From contig VGJS01000019.1 of assembly GCA_016867395.1 (NCBI GenBank), positions 1 to 63,182 on the forward strand: 63,182 nucleotides of DNA, read 5' to 3'. Both the position numbers and the translations under genes were made by a program. The stretch comes from Candidatus Handelsmanbacteria bacterium. GTDB lineage: Bacteria; Latescibacterota; UBA2968; UBA8231. Numbering within the stretch: position 1 is the stretch's first letter; every line of letters begins with the position of its first letter. This document shows, one piece after another, positions 32,703 to 40,405 of the stretch. The notes below the pieces were generated by a model. The model made no database searches. It was given only the letters and a program-made list of their open reading frames with translations, and was not told the DNA's origin.

Positions 32703-33872
32703 ATGGGCCTGGTCGAGGAACTGCTGCGATCCCGCCCGGCCTCTGGCCCCGTCCTGGAAGGGCCCGACCGCTGCGAAGTGCAGGTCCTCTACACCCAGAT
32801 CGACCGCGATGCGCAGGGGTTTCCCCATTTCACGCGCCACGCCTGGCGGGTGGACCCGGCGGCGTACTTCTATCCGGCCAGCGCCCTCAAGATCGCCGGG
32901 GCTGCCCTGGCCCTGGAGAAGCTCAACCAACTGGGTATCCCGGGCCTGGACAAGCACACCCCGCTGCGCATCGGCAGCGCCTTTGCGGGGCAGGTGGCGG
33001 TGCTTCACGATTTCAGCGCGCCCACTGGGAAACCCTCCATCGGCCACTACATCAGGAAGCTCTTCGCCGTTAGCGACAACGACGCGTACAACCGCCTGTA
33101 CGAGTTCCTCGGCCAGCAACACCTCAACGAGGCGCTGTGGGCCAAGGGATACCGCGACCTGCGCCTTCTGCACCGCCTCTCCACCTTCAGCACAGAGGAG
33201 GAGAGCCGGCACACCAACCCCTTTGCATTCTACCGGGGAGACCAGGTGGTCTACGAGCAACCGGCGGTCTGCAACCCCCAAATCTGGCGGGCGTCCTCCC
33301 CCATCCTGCGGGGCAAGCGGCACTGGCAGGGGGAGGAATGGACGGAGGGGCCGGAGGACTTTGCGGGCCGGAACTATATGTCCCTGGAGGTGATGCAGGA
33401 ACTGCTGGTGGCCCTGCTCTTTCCCGAGGCGGTGGCGCCGGAGCGGCGCTTTGCCTTGAGCGAAGCTGACTATCACTGGCTGTGGCACTCCATGTCCGTC
33501 CTCCCGCGCGAGTGCCGGATCCCGCGCTACGGTCCGCGCTACTACGACAGCTGGGTGAAGTTCCTGCTCTTCGGCGATTCCCGGGAGCCCATCCCGCCCC
33601 ATATCCGCCTCTTCAACAAGGTGGGACTGGCGTACGGATACATGTGCGACAACGCGTACGTGGCGGACTTCGAGGCCGGCGCCGAGTACCTGCTGGCGGC
33701 GGTGATCAACACCGACCCCGACTCACAGGGCGGCGGGGCCTATGCCTACGGGCAGGTCGGATTCCCCTTTCTGGGAGAACTGGGCCGGGCCATCCACGAG
33801 TACGAGCGAGAGCGCTCCCGGGCCCATCCGGCTGACCTGAAGCGTTTCAGGCTGGACTACAGCACCTGTTGA
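32703..33872 (+). CDS. Serine hydrolase of the class A beta-lactamase fold
   Basis: 389 residues. The active-site motifs of penicillin-recognising enzymes are all recognisable: SALK (S60-x-x-K63), SDN (124-126) and a K-x-G equivalent NKVG (K306). It lacks a secretion signal, so it seems cytoplasmic, unlike secreted beta-lactamases; it is closer to the Beta-lactamase2 domain proteins of unknown substrate. A long insertion sits between SDN and KxG (about 180 residues, versus about 100 in TEM-type enzymes). Directly downstream of the MFS exporter, with a 1-bp gap. Confidence 0.8.
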   Translation: MGLVEELLRSRPASGPVLEGPDRCEVQVLYTQIDRDAQGFPHFTRHAWRVDPAAYFYPASALKIAGAALALEKLNQLGIPGLDKHTPLRIGSAFAGQVAVLHDFSAPTGKPSIGHYIRKLFAVSDNDAYNRLYEFLGQQHLNEALWAKGYRDLRLLHRLSTFSTEEESRHTNPFAFYRGDQVVYEQPAVCNPQIWRASSPILRGKRHWQGEEWTEGPEDFAGRNYMSLEVMQELLVALLFPEAVAPERRFALSEADYHWLWHSMSVLPRECRIPRYGPRYYDSWVKFLLFGDSREPIPPHIRLFNKVGLAYGYMCDNAYVADFEAGAEYLLAAVINTDPDSQGGGAYAYGQVGFPFLGELGRAIHEYERERSRAHPADLKRFRLDYSTC

Positions 33873-34003
33873 GCAGCGGGGGATGGCTCCGGCGCGGATT
33901 CCATTCCCCTATGGCCCAGGGACGAAAGGCCAGAGGGGAATGGCCTCGGAGCCGGCCACGGATGGCCGGCGAGAATGAGCGCAGGAGCCGTGCCCCCCTG
34001 CTC
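33871..34003 (+). promoter_or_regulatory. Large folded leader before the enolase-superfamily gene (candidate riboswitch/attenuator)
   Basis: An 11-bp closing helix with one bulge joins GAGCAGCGGGGG (33871-33882) and CCCCCCTGCTC (33993-34003). Inside are a long arm, GGCTCCG/CGGAGCC plus CCATTCCCCT/AGGGGAATGG plus GGCC/GGCC (33885-33953), and a perfect 8-bp hairpin GCCGGCCA/TGGCCGGC (33951-33970). GGCTCC (33885-33890) can pair with either GGAGCC at 33948-33953 or GGAGCC at 33984-33989, giving two exclusive folds. The ribosome site AGGAG (34011-34015) lies 8 nt after the closing helix. No known riboswitch class recognised. Confidence 0.5.
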
Positions 34004-34023
34004 TTGCACTAGGAGTTGGCGCG

Positions 34024-35187
34024 ATGAAGATCACTGGGATCGAGACCTTTCTCACCAATGCCGGCCTGCGCAACTATCTCTTTATCCGTCTGCACTCCGA
34101 CACCGGGTTGCATGGCTGGGGAGAGGCCACGCTCGAATGGCAGGAGCTGACCGTGGAGACCCTGATCCACGAGTGGGTGGAGGAGCGGGTGCTGGGGCAG
34201 GACCCCTTCGACATCGAGGCCGTGGTGGGAGGGATGATCCGCGACCAGTACCAGGGCGGGGCCACGGTGCTGACGGCCATCAGCGGGGTCGAACTGGCCC
34301 TGTGGGACCTGGTGGGCAAAGCCTGCGGCCAGCCGGTGTACAAGCTGATGGGCGGGCAGTGCCGCGAGCGGCTGCCGGCCTACGCCAATGGCTGGTACGG
34401 CGGGGCGCATACCCCCGAGGAGTACGCGGCGCGGGCCGTCGAGGCCGTGGGGCGCGGGTATGGGGCGCTCAAGTTCGACCCCTTCGGCACGGCCTGGAAA
34501 CACATGAACCGGGCGCAGATGGCCCAGGCCGAGGCCCTGGTGGAGGCGGTGCGCCGGGCCGTGGGCGAGGAAGTGGAACTGATGATCGAGGTACACGGGA
34601 GGCTGGCGGTGGAGGACGCGGTGGAGATGGGCGGACGCCTGGAAAAGTACCGGCCCTGCTGGTACGAGGAGCCGGTGACGCCCTGGAGCGTGGAGCTTCT
34701 GCGCCAGGTAAGCGCGGCCCTGCCCTTCCCGGTGGCCGCCGGGGAGCGGCTCTACACCCTGGAGGAGTTCCACCAGCTCACTGCCACCCGGGCCGCCCAC
34801 ATCGTGCAGATGGACCCGGCCCACTGCGGGGGCCTGCTGCTCAGCAAGAAGATCGCAGCGATGGCCCAGGCCCAGGACTTGCGCATCGCCCCGCACTGCT
34901 CCATCGGCCCGGTGGCCCTGGCCGCGGCCATCCACCTGGACTACTGCACCCCCAATGCCTTCATCCAGGAGAACTTCGCCGATTACGACGTGCCCTGGCG
35001 CAGAGAGTTGGCCAGTGGCTGGAGTCCTTGCGAAGCGGGGTTCTTCGCCCTGCCCGACCAGCCGGGCCTGGGGGTGGAGATAGCCCCGGAGGTGTGCCGG
35101 GCCCATCCGTACCGCAAGAACAGTTTCCCTTCTCTGTGGGACGAGGGCTGGCTGAAGGATTTCACCCAGAACCAGTCCTCTCGGTGA
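34024..35187 (+). CDS. Enolase-superfamily acid-sugar dehydratase (mandelate racemase/MLE family)
   Basis: 387 residues, full length. N-terminal capping domain with LHGWGEATLEW and GVELALWDLVGKACGQPVY. The barrel shows the K region ALKFDPFG, metal ligands in LMIEVHGRL, WYEEPVTP and VAAGERLY, and the acid/base His in IAPHCSIGPVALAAAIHL. These fit the galactonate/mannonate-dehydratase-like branch: Mg-dependent beta-elimination of an aldonic acid. The precise sugar acid is not determinable. Preceded by the folded leader, followed by a convergent remnant of another enolase-superfamily gene. Confidence 0.88.
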   Translation: MKITGIETFLTNAGLRNYLFIRLHSDTGLHGWGEATLEWQELTVETLIHEWVEERVLGQDPFDIEAVVGGMIRDQYQGGATVLTAISGVELALWDLVGKACGQPVYKLMGGQCRERLPAYANGWYGGAHTPEEYAARAVEAVGRGYGALKFDPFGTAWKHMNRAQMAQAEALVEAVRRAVGEEVELMIEVHGRLAVEDAVEMGGRLEKYRPCWYEEPVTPWSVELLRQVSAALPFPVAAGERLYTLEEFHQLTATRAAHIVQMDPAHCGGLLLSKKIAAMAQAQDLRIAPHCSIGPVALAAAIHLDYCTPNAFIQENFADYDVPWRRELASGWSPCEAGFFALPDQPGLGVEIAPEVCRAHPYRKNSFPSLWDEGWLKDFTQNQSSR

Positions 35188-35775
35188 AGCTGCCTTCCCG
35201 CTCCACCCGCGCGTAGGTCCGTGCGAAATCCGTCGAGTTGTCGTCCTCCCAGAACTCGTAGCTGATCCCGTGGATGGCCCCCTCCTCCCGGCCGGTCAGG
35301 CGCGCCACGTTGGGATTGCCCCGGCTGTAGGTGGTGTATCCGCCGGGCAGGCGCAGCATCCCCACGAAGCGGGGCGTCTCGAGGTGTTTCCTCGCCGCAG
35401 CCCTGGCCAGGGCGGGCAGGGCCGCGTCCAAGCCGCCACCGGGGCCGCCTCCCGCACCTTCTGGCCGATGAGATTGTAGGCCGGCAGCCCCAGGTGCTTG
35501 CCCATCACGTCGCAGAGGGCCATGCCCAGGGCCAGGTGCAGATTGTTGTGCAGGTGGTCGAAGGGATCGCGGCCGACGAGCGAGTCTATGATGTGCTGGG
35601 GGATGGGGTGGGGGTTGTCCTCGTTGTCGCCGTACCCCACCAGGCCCTCGTCGGTGTGGACCTTGACCACCAGATGCTAGTCGATGTCGTACATGCGCAT
35701 CCGGCCGTGGTGGTTGTCGTACCTCTTGGCCAGGGGCATGGCGATGGGGATCATCCCGATGTGGGTGATTTTCAG
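35162..35775 (-). pseudogene. Chimeric enolase-superfamily remnant
   Basis: Reverse strand from CTG 35775 (AGGAG before it; probably ATG originally): KITHIGMIPIAMPLAKRYDN, MRMYDID, a TAG where Gln is expected, then HLVVKVHTDEGLVGYGDNED, LVGRDPFDHL, LALCDVMGKHLGLPAYNLIG and AAWTRPCPP. This is the capping domain of a mandelate-racemase-type enzyme. Near 35400 the similarity stops and another frame continues with RFVGMLRLPGGYTTYSRG, IHGISYEFWEDDNSTDF to a stop at 35162, which is not from the same family. So nonsense mutation, deletion and fusion have all occurred. Its 5' end overlaps the TIGR01777 gene by 4 bp, showing the original operon. Confidence 0.65.
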
Positions 35776-36707
35776 GGTCTTTTCTCCTGCGCGGATGTAG
35801 GAGCCCGACGCATACCTTCTGTCAACAAATGCCGTAGCGATTCCTCCAACTCCGGGTGTTCAAAGCGAAACCCGCTCGCCAGCAGCCGCGCCGGCCTCGT
35901 GCGGGTGCTGGCCAGCAGCAGCTCCTCGGCCATCTCCCCCAGGGCCAGGCGCAACACCCATGCCGGGGCGGGAAAGGGCGTGGGCCGGCGCAGCGCCTTT
36001 CCCAGCGCCTGGGTGAAATCGGCGTTGGTGCAGGGGCGGGGCGACGTGGCATTGAAGGGGCCGCTCAGACCAGGGTGCTCCAACAGGTGGATCAGGGCAA
36101 GCACCGCGTCGTCGATATGGATCCAGCTCAGGTACTGATTCCCACTTCCCAACCTGCCTCCCAAGCCCATCCTGAAGGGCAGCAGCATGCGGGCCAGGGC
36201 CCCGCCCCGCGCACTGAGGACCATGCCGAAGCGCAGGTGCGCCACCCGGATGCCGGCCCCCCGCACCGGGTCAGCGGCCCCCTCCCAGGCGCGGCAGACC
36301 TCCGCGAGAAAGCCCTGCCCCGGCGGGCTGTCCTCCTCCAGCACCTCCTCGCCCCGGTCGCCGTAATACCCCACCGCCGAGGCGCAGAGCAATACCGGAG
36401 GGGGCTGGTGCAGGCCAGCCAGTCTCTCGCTCAGCAGGTGCGTGCCCTGCACCCGGCTGGAAAGGATGCGCTCCTTGCGGGCAGGGGTCCAGCGGCCCCC
36501 GGCGATGTTCTCCCCCGCCAGATGCACCACCCCGTCCAGCCCTTCCAGTGCCCCGGCGTCGAGCCGGCCCGCCTCCGGGTCCCAGGGGATATCGCTGCCG
36601 GAGGTCTTCCCGCGCGTCAGACAACGCACTTCGTGCCTCTGGTGGCGCAGGGATCCGATCAGCGCCGCGCCGATCAGGCCGCCAGCGCCGGAGACCAGCA
36701 CCCTCAC
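35772..36707 (-). CDS. TIGR01777 family NAD-dependent epimerase/dehydratase-like protein
   Basis: 311 residues. Rossmann motif VLVSGAGGLIGAALIGSL at the N-terminus; VVHLAGENIAGGRWTPARKERILSSRV, in parts, is the hallmark of the TIGR01777 (YfcH/SulA-like) group, as are SAVGYYGDRGEEVLEE and GNQYLSWIHIDDAV. The C-terminal DUF1731-like part follows (GMAEELL region). The function is not established in the family; plastid and bacterial members affect division or FtsZ. It overlaps both neighbours by 4 bp (HisC-like gene upstream, enolase-superfamily remnant downstream). Confidence 0.9.
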   Translation of the reverse strand: MRVLVSGAGGLIGAALIGSLRHQRHEVRCLTRGKTSGSDIPWDPEAGRLDAGALEGLDGVVHLAGENIAGGRWTPARKERILSSRVQGTHLLSERLAGLHQPPPVLLCASAVGYYGDRGEEVLEEDSPPGQGFLAEVCRAWEGAADPVRGAGIRVAHLRFGMVLSARGGALARMLLPFRMGLGGRLGSGNQYLSWIHIDDAVLALIHLLEHPGLSGPFNATSPRPCTNADFTQALGKALRRPTPFPAPAWVLRLALGEMAEELLLASTRTRPARLLASGFRFEHPELEESLRHLLTEGMRRAPTSAQEKRP

Positions 36708-37861
36708 GGCCGCACCTGGGGCAGCACCCGGCGCAACACCTGGGCAAAGTCACGGCGCTCCTGTGGGGTGCCCACGGTGACGCGGATGCAGCGGTCCAGG
36801 GGCGCCATCCCGGGCATGCGCACGAAGACGTCGTTCTCGAGCAGCACCTCCAGCAGCCTCCGGGCCTGGGGGCCGATCTCCAGGGCCACGAAGTTGGTGC
36901 CCGAGGGGACAGCGCGCAGGCCCAGTTCCCCGGCCAGAGCCGCGTATTCGCGTCGGCCCTCCTCCACCTGGCGCACCACCCCGGCCAGAAAACCCGGGTC
37001 CCCCAGAGAGGCCAGGGCCCCGGCCTGGGCCACCCGGTTGACGGCGAAGTGGTTGCGGATCTTGTCGAGGGCCGCCACTACTTGTCGGTGCGCCACAGCG
37101 TAGCCGATGCGGGCCCCGGCCATGCCGTGGGCCTTGGAGAAGGTGCGCATGCGAACGAGGCGCGGGTCCAGGGTCTCCACGGGTAGATGCACTTGGGCCG
37201 GGGCGAACTCCACGTACGCTTCGTCGAGGATCACCAGGCAGTCGGGGGGCAGTTGGCCGAGGAAGTCGCGCACCGAGGCGGCGGGGTGGAAGGTGCCCAT
37301 CGGGTTGTCCGGATTGGCCAGGTAGACCAGAGGGGCCCCGGTCTTCTTCACCTCCGCGGCCAGGGCCTCCAGGTCAGTGTAGTCGCCCCGGTAGGGCACG
37401 GGGCAGAGCCGGCCGCCAAAGCCGGCGACGTGGAAGTTGAAGGTGGGATAGGAGCCGCGCGAAGAGACCACCGGATCGCCGGGCTCCACGCTCAGGCGCA
37501 CCATCAGGCCCAGCAGTTCGTCGATGCCGGCGGCCACGCAGACCTCCTCCATCGCCACCCCGTGCAACGGCGCCAGGGTGAGGCGCAGTTCGTGGGCCTC
37601 GGGGTCGTTGTACCAGGAGATCTGCTCCACGGCCCCTCGCATGGCCTCGCGGGCCAGGGGGGAGATGCCAAAGGCGCTCTCGTTGGCCCCCACCCGCACC
37701 GCCAGGGGCCGGCCATTGCGCCGCTCCAGGGCCTCGGGCGGCACGAAGGGGACTACCGCGGGCAGGCTGCGGATCAGGGGGGTGAAGGGCAATACGGGGT
37801 CCATGGATCGCTCCAGGTTGCAGGCCGCGTCGGGGGTGGCCCCTTCGCTCATGACGTTCAA
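36704..37861 (-). CDS. PLP-dependent aminotransferase, histidinol-phosphate aminotransferase-like
   Basis: 385 residues (367 if ATG 37804, MDPVLPF, is used). Fold type I aminotransferase: VRVGANESAFGISP, VAAGIDELLGLMVRL, VYLANPDNPMGTFHP, VILDEAYVEFA, and the PLP-Lys in MRTFSKAHGMAGARIGYAVA. The pattern follows HisC. No other histidine gene is nearby, so it might serve another amino-acid or aromatic transamination; isolated HisC paralogues are common. It overlaps the epimerase-like gene by 4 bp. Confidence 0.85.
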   Translation of the reverse strand: MNVMSEGATPDAACNLERSMDPVLPFTPLIRSLPAVVPFVPPEALERRNGRPLAVRVGANESAFGISPLAREAMRGAVEQISWYNDPEAHELRLTLAPLHGVAMEEVCVAAGIDELLGLMVRLSVEPGDPVVSSRGSYPTFNFHVAGFGGRLCPVPYRGDYTDLEALAAEVKKTGAPLVYLANPDNPMGTFHPAASVRDFLGQLPPDCLVILDEAYVEFAPAQVHLPVETLDPRLVRMRTFSKAHGMAGARIGYAVAHRQVVAALDKIRNHFAVNRVAQAGALASLGDPGFLAGVVRQVEEGRREYAALAGELGLRAVPSGTNFVALEIGPQARRLLEVLLENDVFVRMPGMAPLDRCIRVTVGTPQERRDFAQVLRRVLPQVRP

Positions 37862-37993
37862 TCCTGCGGATTGACGGTGTTCGACGCTCGCCGGCCATCG
37901 CTGCCCGGCTCCGAGGCCATCGACCTCTGGGCCACAATCCGGTGGCCAGAGGCGCGATGGAATCCGCTCAGGGGCTCACTCCCCGACGCGACT

Positions 37994-38431
37994 TCACTGG
38001 GCTTTCTGCACCACCACGTGTACCAGCATGGTCTGCAACAGGTCCAGGGCGCGGGGGTCGTCGGTGCGGATGGTGTAGTCGCCCCCGTCCCGCCACGCCT
38101 GGCCAGGGGCCAGGCGCAGGGGCAGATTGAAGGGGTTGAAGACGTCGATGAAGAAACCGTCGAGGTCGAGGAAGCGCAGGTCGTAGCGCACCTCAACGGG
38201 CTGGTCGGCGAGGTTGCGGAAGGTCAGGCCGTAACGGCCGCTGATCTCGAAGTGGTTGCCTGCCGTGGGGGTCCAGCCACGGGCGTCCCAGAACACGCTG
38301 TCCACCCGCACTGCCCCGGCCAAGCCCTCGTAGTGCACCTGGGTGAGCAGGACCGGGGAAAAGGGCTCCGTGGGGGTGCTCCCGCCGCAGCCGGCCAGCC
38401 ACCAGGCGGCGATATATATTATGGTGCGCAT
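37994..38431 (-). CDS. Lipoprotein of unknown function
   Basis: 145 residues from ATG 38431. Signal sequence MRTIIYIAAWWLAGC with a lipobox Cys at about residue 15, followed by GGSTPTEPFS. The mature part is rich in aromatic and beta-prone stretches (YGLTFRNLADQPVEVRYDLR, FFIDVFNPFNLPLRLAPG), compatible with an Ig-like or beta-sandwich fold. No assigned function. It is divergent from an unknown gene whose start is 40 bp away. A TATATATTATG stretch near its start is AT-rich. Confidence 0.7.
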   Translation of the reverse strand: MRTIIYIAAWWLAGCGGSTPTEPFSPVLLTQVHYEGLAGAVRVDSVFWDARGWTPTAGNHFEISGRYGLTFRNLADQPVEVRYDLRFLDLDGFFIDVFNPFNLPLRLAPGQAWRDGGDYTIRTDDPRALDLLQTMLVHVVVQKAQ

Positions 38432-38471
38432 ATCCCCAGCAATGTAGGGCATCCCACTGGTGGAGGAAACG

Positions 38472-39362
38472 ATGGCCTATGTCACCCTCAGGACCAGCCA
38501 GCTCTGCGCCGTGGTCGGCGACAACGAGGCCGGCGACAGCGCCCATCCCCAGCACCGGGCCGGCTACAACGGCCTGTGGTCCCTGACCAGCACCCAAGCG
38601 CCGCGCAACTGCTTTGTCCCCGCGGTGGCCGGCCTCAACCTCGAACACTTCATGGACGAGTTGTTCATGAGCGAGGAAGGGGGCGACATCTTCGAGCCGC
38701 GCCACCTGCCCATGACTCTGGAGCGGGTCTCCGAGCGCGAGGCCCGCCTGCACCACGGCCCCAGCCCCCTGACCGGGGTGGAGAGTTGGACCATCTTCGC
38801 CCTGGCCGAGCCTTGTTTCGTGGATCTGGATTTCCGCGCCACCCTGCACCGGCCCCCCCGCGCCGGCCAGCGCTTTGGGTTTTTCTGGGCCAGCTACCTG
38901 GACGCCCCCGAGGCGCCGGCCCTGCATTTCCTCGATCCCCAGGGCCGCTGGGCCAGTCTCAGCGCCGACGCCCACGGCAGCGGCAACACCCTGTGCCATC
39001 ACTCGGCCCCCTCGGCCAGTTGGGGCGACCCGGTGCGCCACTACCGCCACGGCAGCCTGACCCACGCCTTCAGCCAGCGCCGCTTCGGCCTGCCGTTAAT
39101 CTACGGCCGGCCCGGTGAGGGAGGGATGCTCTGGTTGCTGCTGCTCGACCAGGAAGGCCCGGTGCGAATGTGCATGTCGCCTTCAGGAGGCGGGACCTGC
39201 CCCGAGCGCTGCACCTACAACCCGGCCTGGGATTTTCAGTACATCGCCGACCGCGCCAGCGCCGGCCAAGAGTTCCGCTGCCGGGCGCGGCTGGTGTACA
39301 AACCTTACCAGGGCCGGGGGGAGATCCTCGACCTGTATTACACGTGGAAGGCGCACCTGTAG
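38472..39362 (+). CDS. Hypothetical protein, beta-rich
   Basis: 296 residues from ATG 38472 (GGAGGAAAC before it). No signal peptide or membrane helix. Aromatic and beta-rich (FGFFWASYLDAPEAPALHFL, WDFQYIAD, ILDLYYTWKAHL) with several His/Cys residues (CHHSAPSASW, GGTCPERCTY). It might be a lectin- or carbohydrate-binding-like sandwich, but I do not recognise a family. Its neighbours (divergent lipoprotein, convergent rRNA methyltransferase) give no firm functional clue. Confidence 0.7.
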   Translation: MAYVTLRTSQLCAVVGDNEAGDSAHPQHRAGYNGLWSLTSTQAPRNCFVPAVAGLNLEHFMDELFMSEEGGDIFEPRHLPMTLERVSEREARLHHGPSPLTGVESWTIFALAEPCFVDLDFRATLHRPPRAGQRFGFFWASYLDAPEAPALHFLDPQGRWASLSADAHGSGNTLCHHSAPSASWGDPVRHYRHGSLTHAFSQRRFGLPLIYGRPGEGGMLWLLLLDQEGPVRMCMSPSGGGTCPERCTYNPAWDFQYIADRASAGQEFRCRARLVYKPYQGRGEILDLYYTWKAHL

Positions 39363-39380
39363 GCGGGAAAGGCGTCAGCC

Positions 39381-40313
39381 TCACCCCGTTTTCCTCATCC
39401 TACACACAAAAAACCCCTCCAGCAGCCCGTCGGGGGCCAGGCGCAGGCAGCGGGAAAGCGCGGGGGGCAGTTCCTTTCCCTGCCAGGCGGTGAGCCCGGG
39501 CAGGGCCGGGCAGGGGGGAGCGACCTTCTCGATCTCCAACCCCCACGCCAGCGCCCTGGCCACCACCAGCTCGTTCTCCTCCGGGGCCAGGGCGCAGGTG
39601 GAGTAGACCAGCACCCCCCCCGGCTTGAGGGCCCTGGCCGCGGAGGAAAGCAGGCGCTGCTGCTTGCGACTCATCTCGCGGATCTTGGCCACGCTCCAGG
39701 AGGCATAGGTCTCCGGGTAGAGGGCGTTGAAGCGGCCCTCCCCGGAACAGGGGGCGTCGAGCAGCACCCGGTCGAACCACTCCGGGCAACTGCGCCCGAC
39801 CCCGGTCCCGTCCTTAAGATAGGTCTGCACCCAGCCGGCTCCGTGGACCTCCAGATTGGCCTTGAGTCGGAAGAAGCGGTCGCGCACCATCTCCACCGCT
39901 GAGATCCTCCCCTCCCCTCCCATCATCCCTGCGATCTGCAAGGTCTTGCTGCCGGGGGCGGAGGCCAGGTCCAGCACCCGTTCCCCCGGCTGCGGGTCCA
40001 GCACCAGGGGGGGAATCATGCTGGCGGGGTTCTGCAGGTAGATCCAGCCCTGCCGGCAGGGATCGGACTCGGTGAGGGCTCGGCGCTGGGAGTGGGGGAC
40101 CACAAAGGCGTCCGTCTTCCAAGGGAGGGGGGTTAGCTCGAACCGGGCCAGGGCTTGGAGCGCCTGGGGAAGGGTGGACTTGAGTGGGTTGACCCTGAAG
40201 GCGGTGGCCGGCTCCTGGGTCATGGCCTCTAAGCAGGCGGCAAGAGGGCCCTCCCGCAGGATCAGGCGCAGGCGTTCGAGGTAGCGGGGCGGCAGTGGGG
40301 ATTCCATCGACAT
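39381..40313 (-). CDS. RsmB/NOP family RNA (cytosine-5) methyltransferase
   Basis: 310 residues from ATG 40313 (ATG 40307 also possible). SAM-dependent m5C methyltransferase of rRNA or tRNA. Motifs: VLDLASAPGSKTLQIAGMM (SAM site), FDRVLLDAPCSGEGRF with the PC catalytic-assist Cys, and GGVLVYSTCALAPEENE with the TC nucleophile Cys. It lacks the N-terminal NusB domain of RsmB and the C-terminal domain of RsmF, so it is a minimal NOP-type enzyme. Divergent from transketolase. Confidence 0.9.
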   Translation of the reverse strand: MSMESPLPPRYLERLRLILREGPLAACLEAMTQEPATAFRVNPLKSTLPQALQALARFELTPLPWKTDAFVVPHSQRRALTESDPCRQGWIYLQNPASMIPPLVLDPQPGERVLDLASAPGSKTLQIAGMMGGEGRISAVEMVRDRFFRLKANLEVHGAGWVQTYLKDGTGVGRSCPEWFDRVLLDAPCSGEGRFNALYPETYASWSVAKIREMSRKQQRLLSSAARALKPGGVLVYSTCALAPEENELVVARALAWGLEIEKVAPPCPALPGLTAWQGKELPPALSRCLRLAPDGLLEGFFVCRMRKTG

Positions 40314-40405
40314 AACATACAAACTAATTGAAAAATGTGTTGACATTCACCTTTCTGTGAGCCACCATTGGGACGGCCTTTTCCTTTTCCGTGTAGGAGG
40401 TGGAT

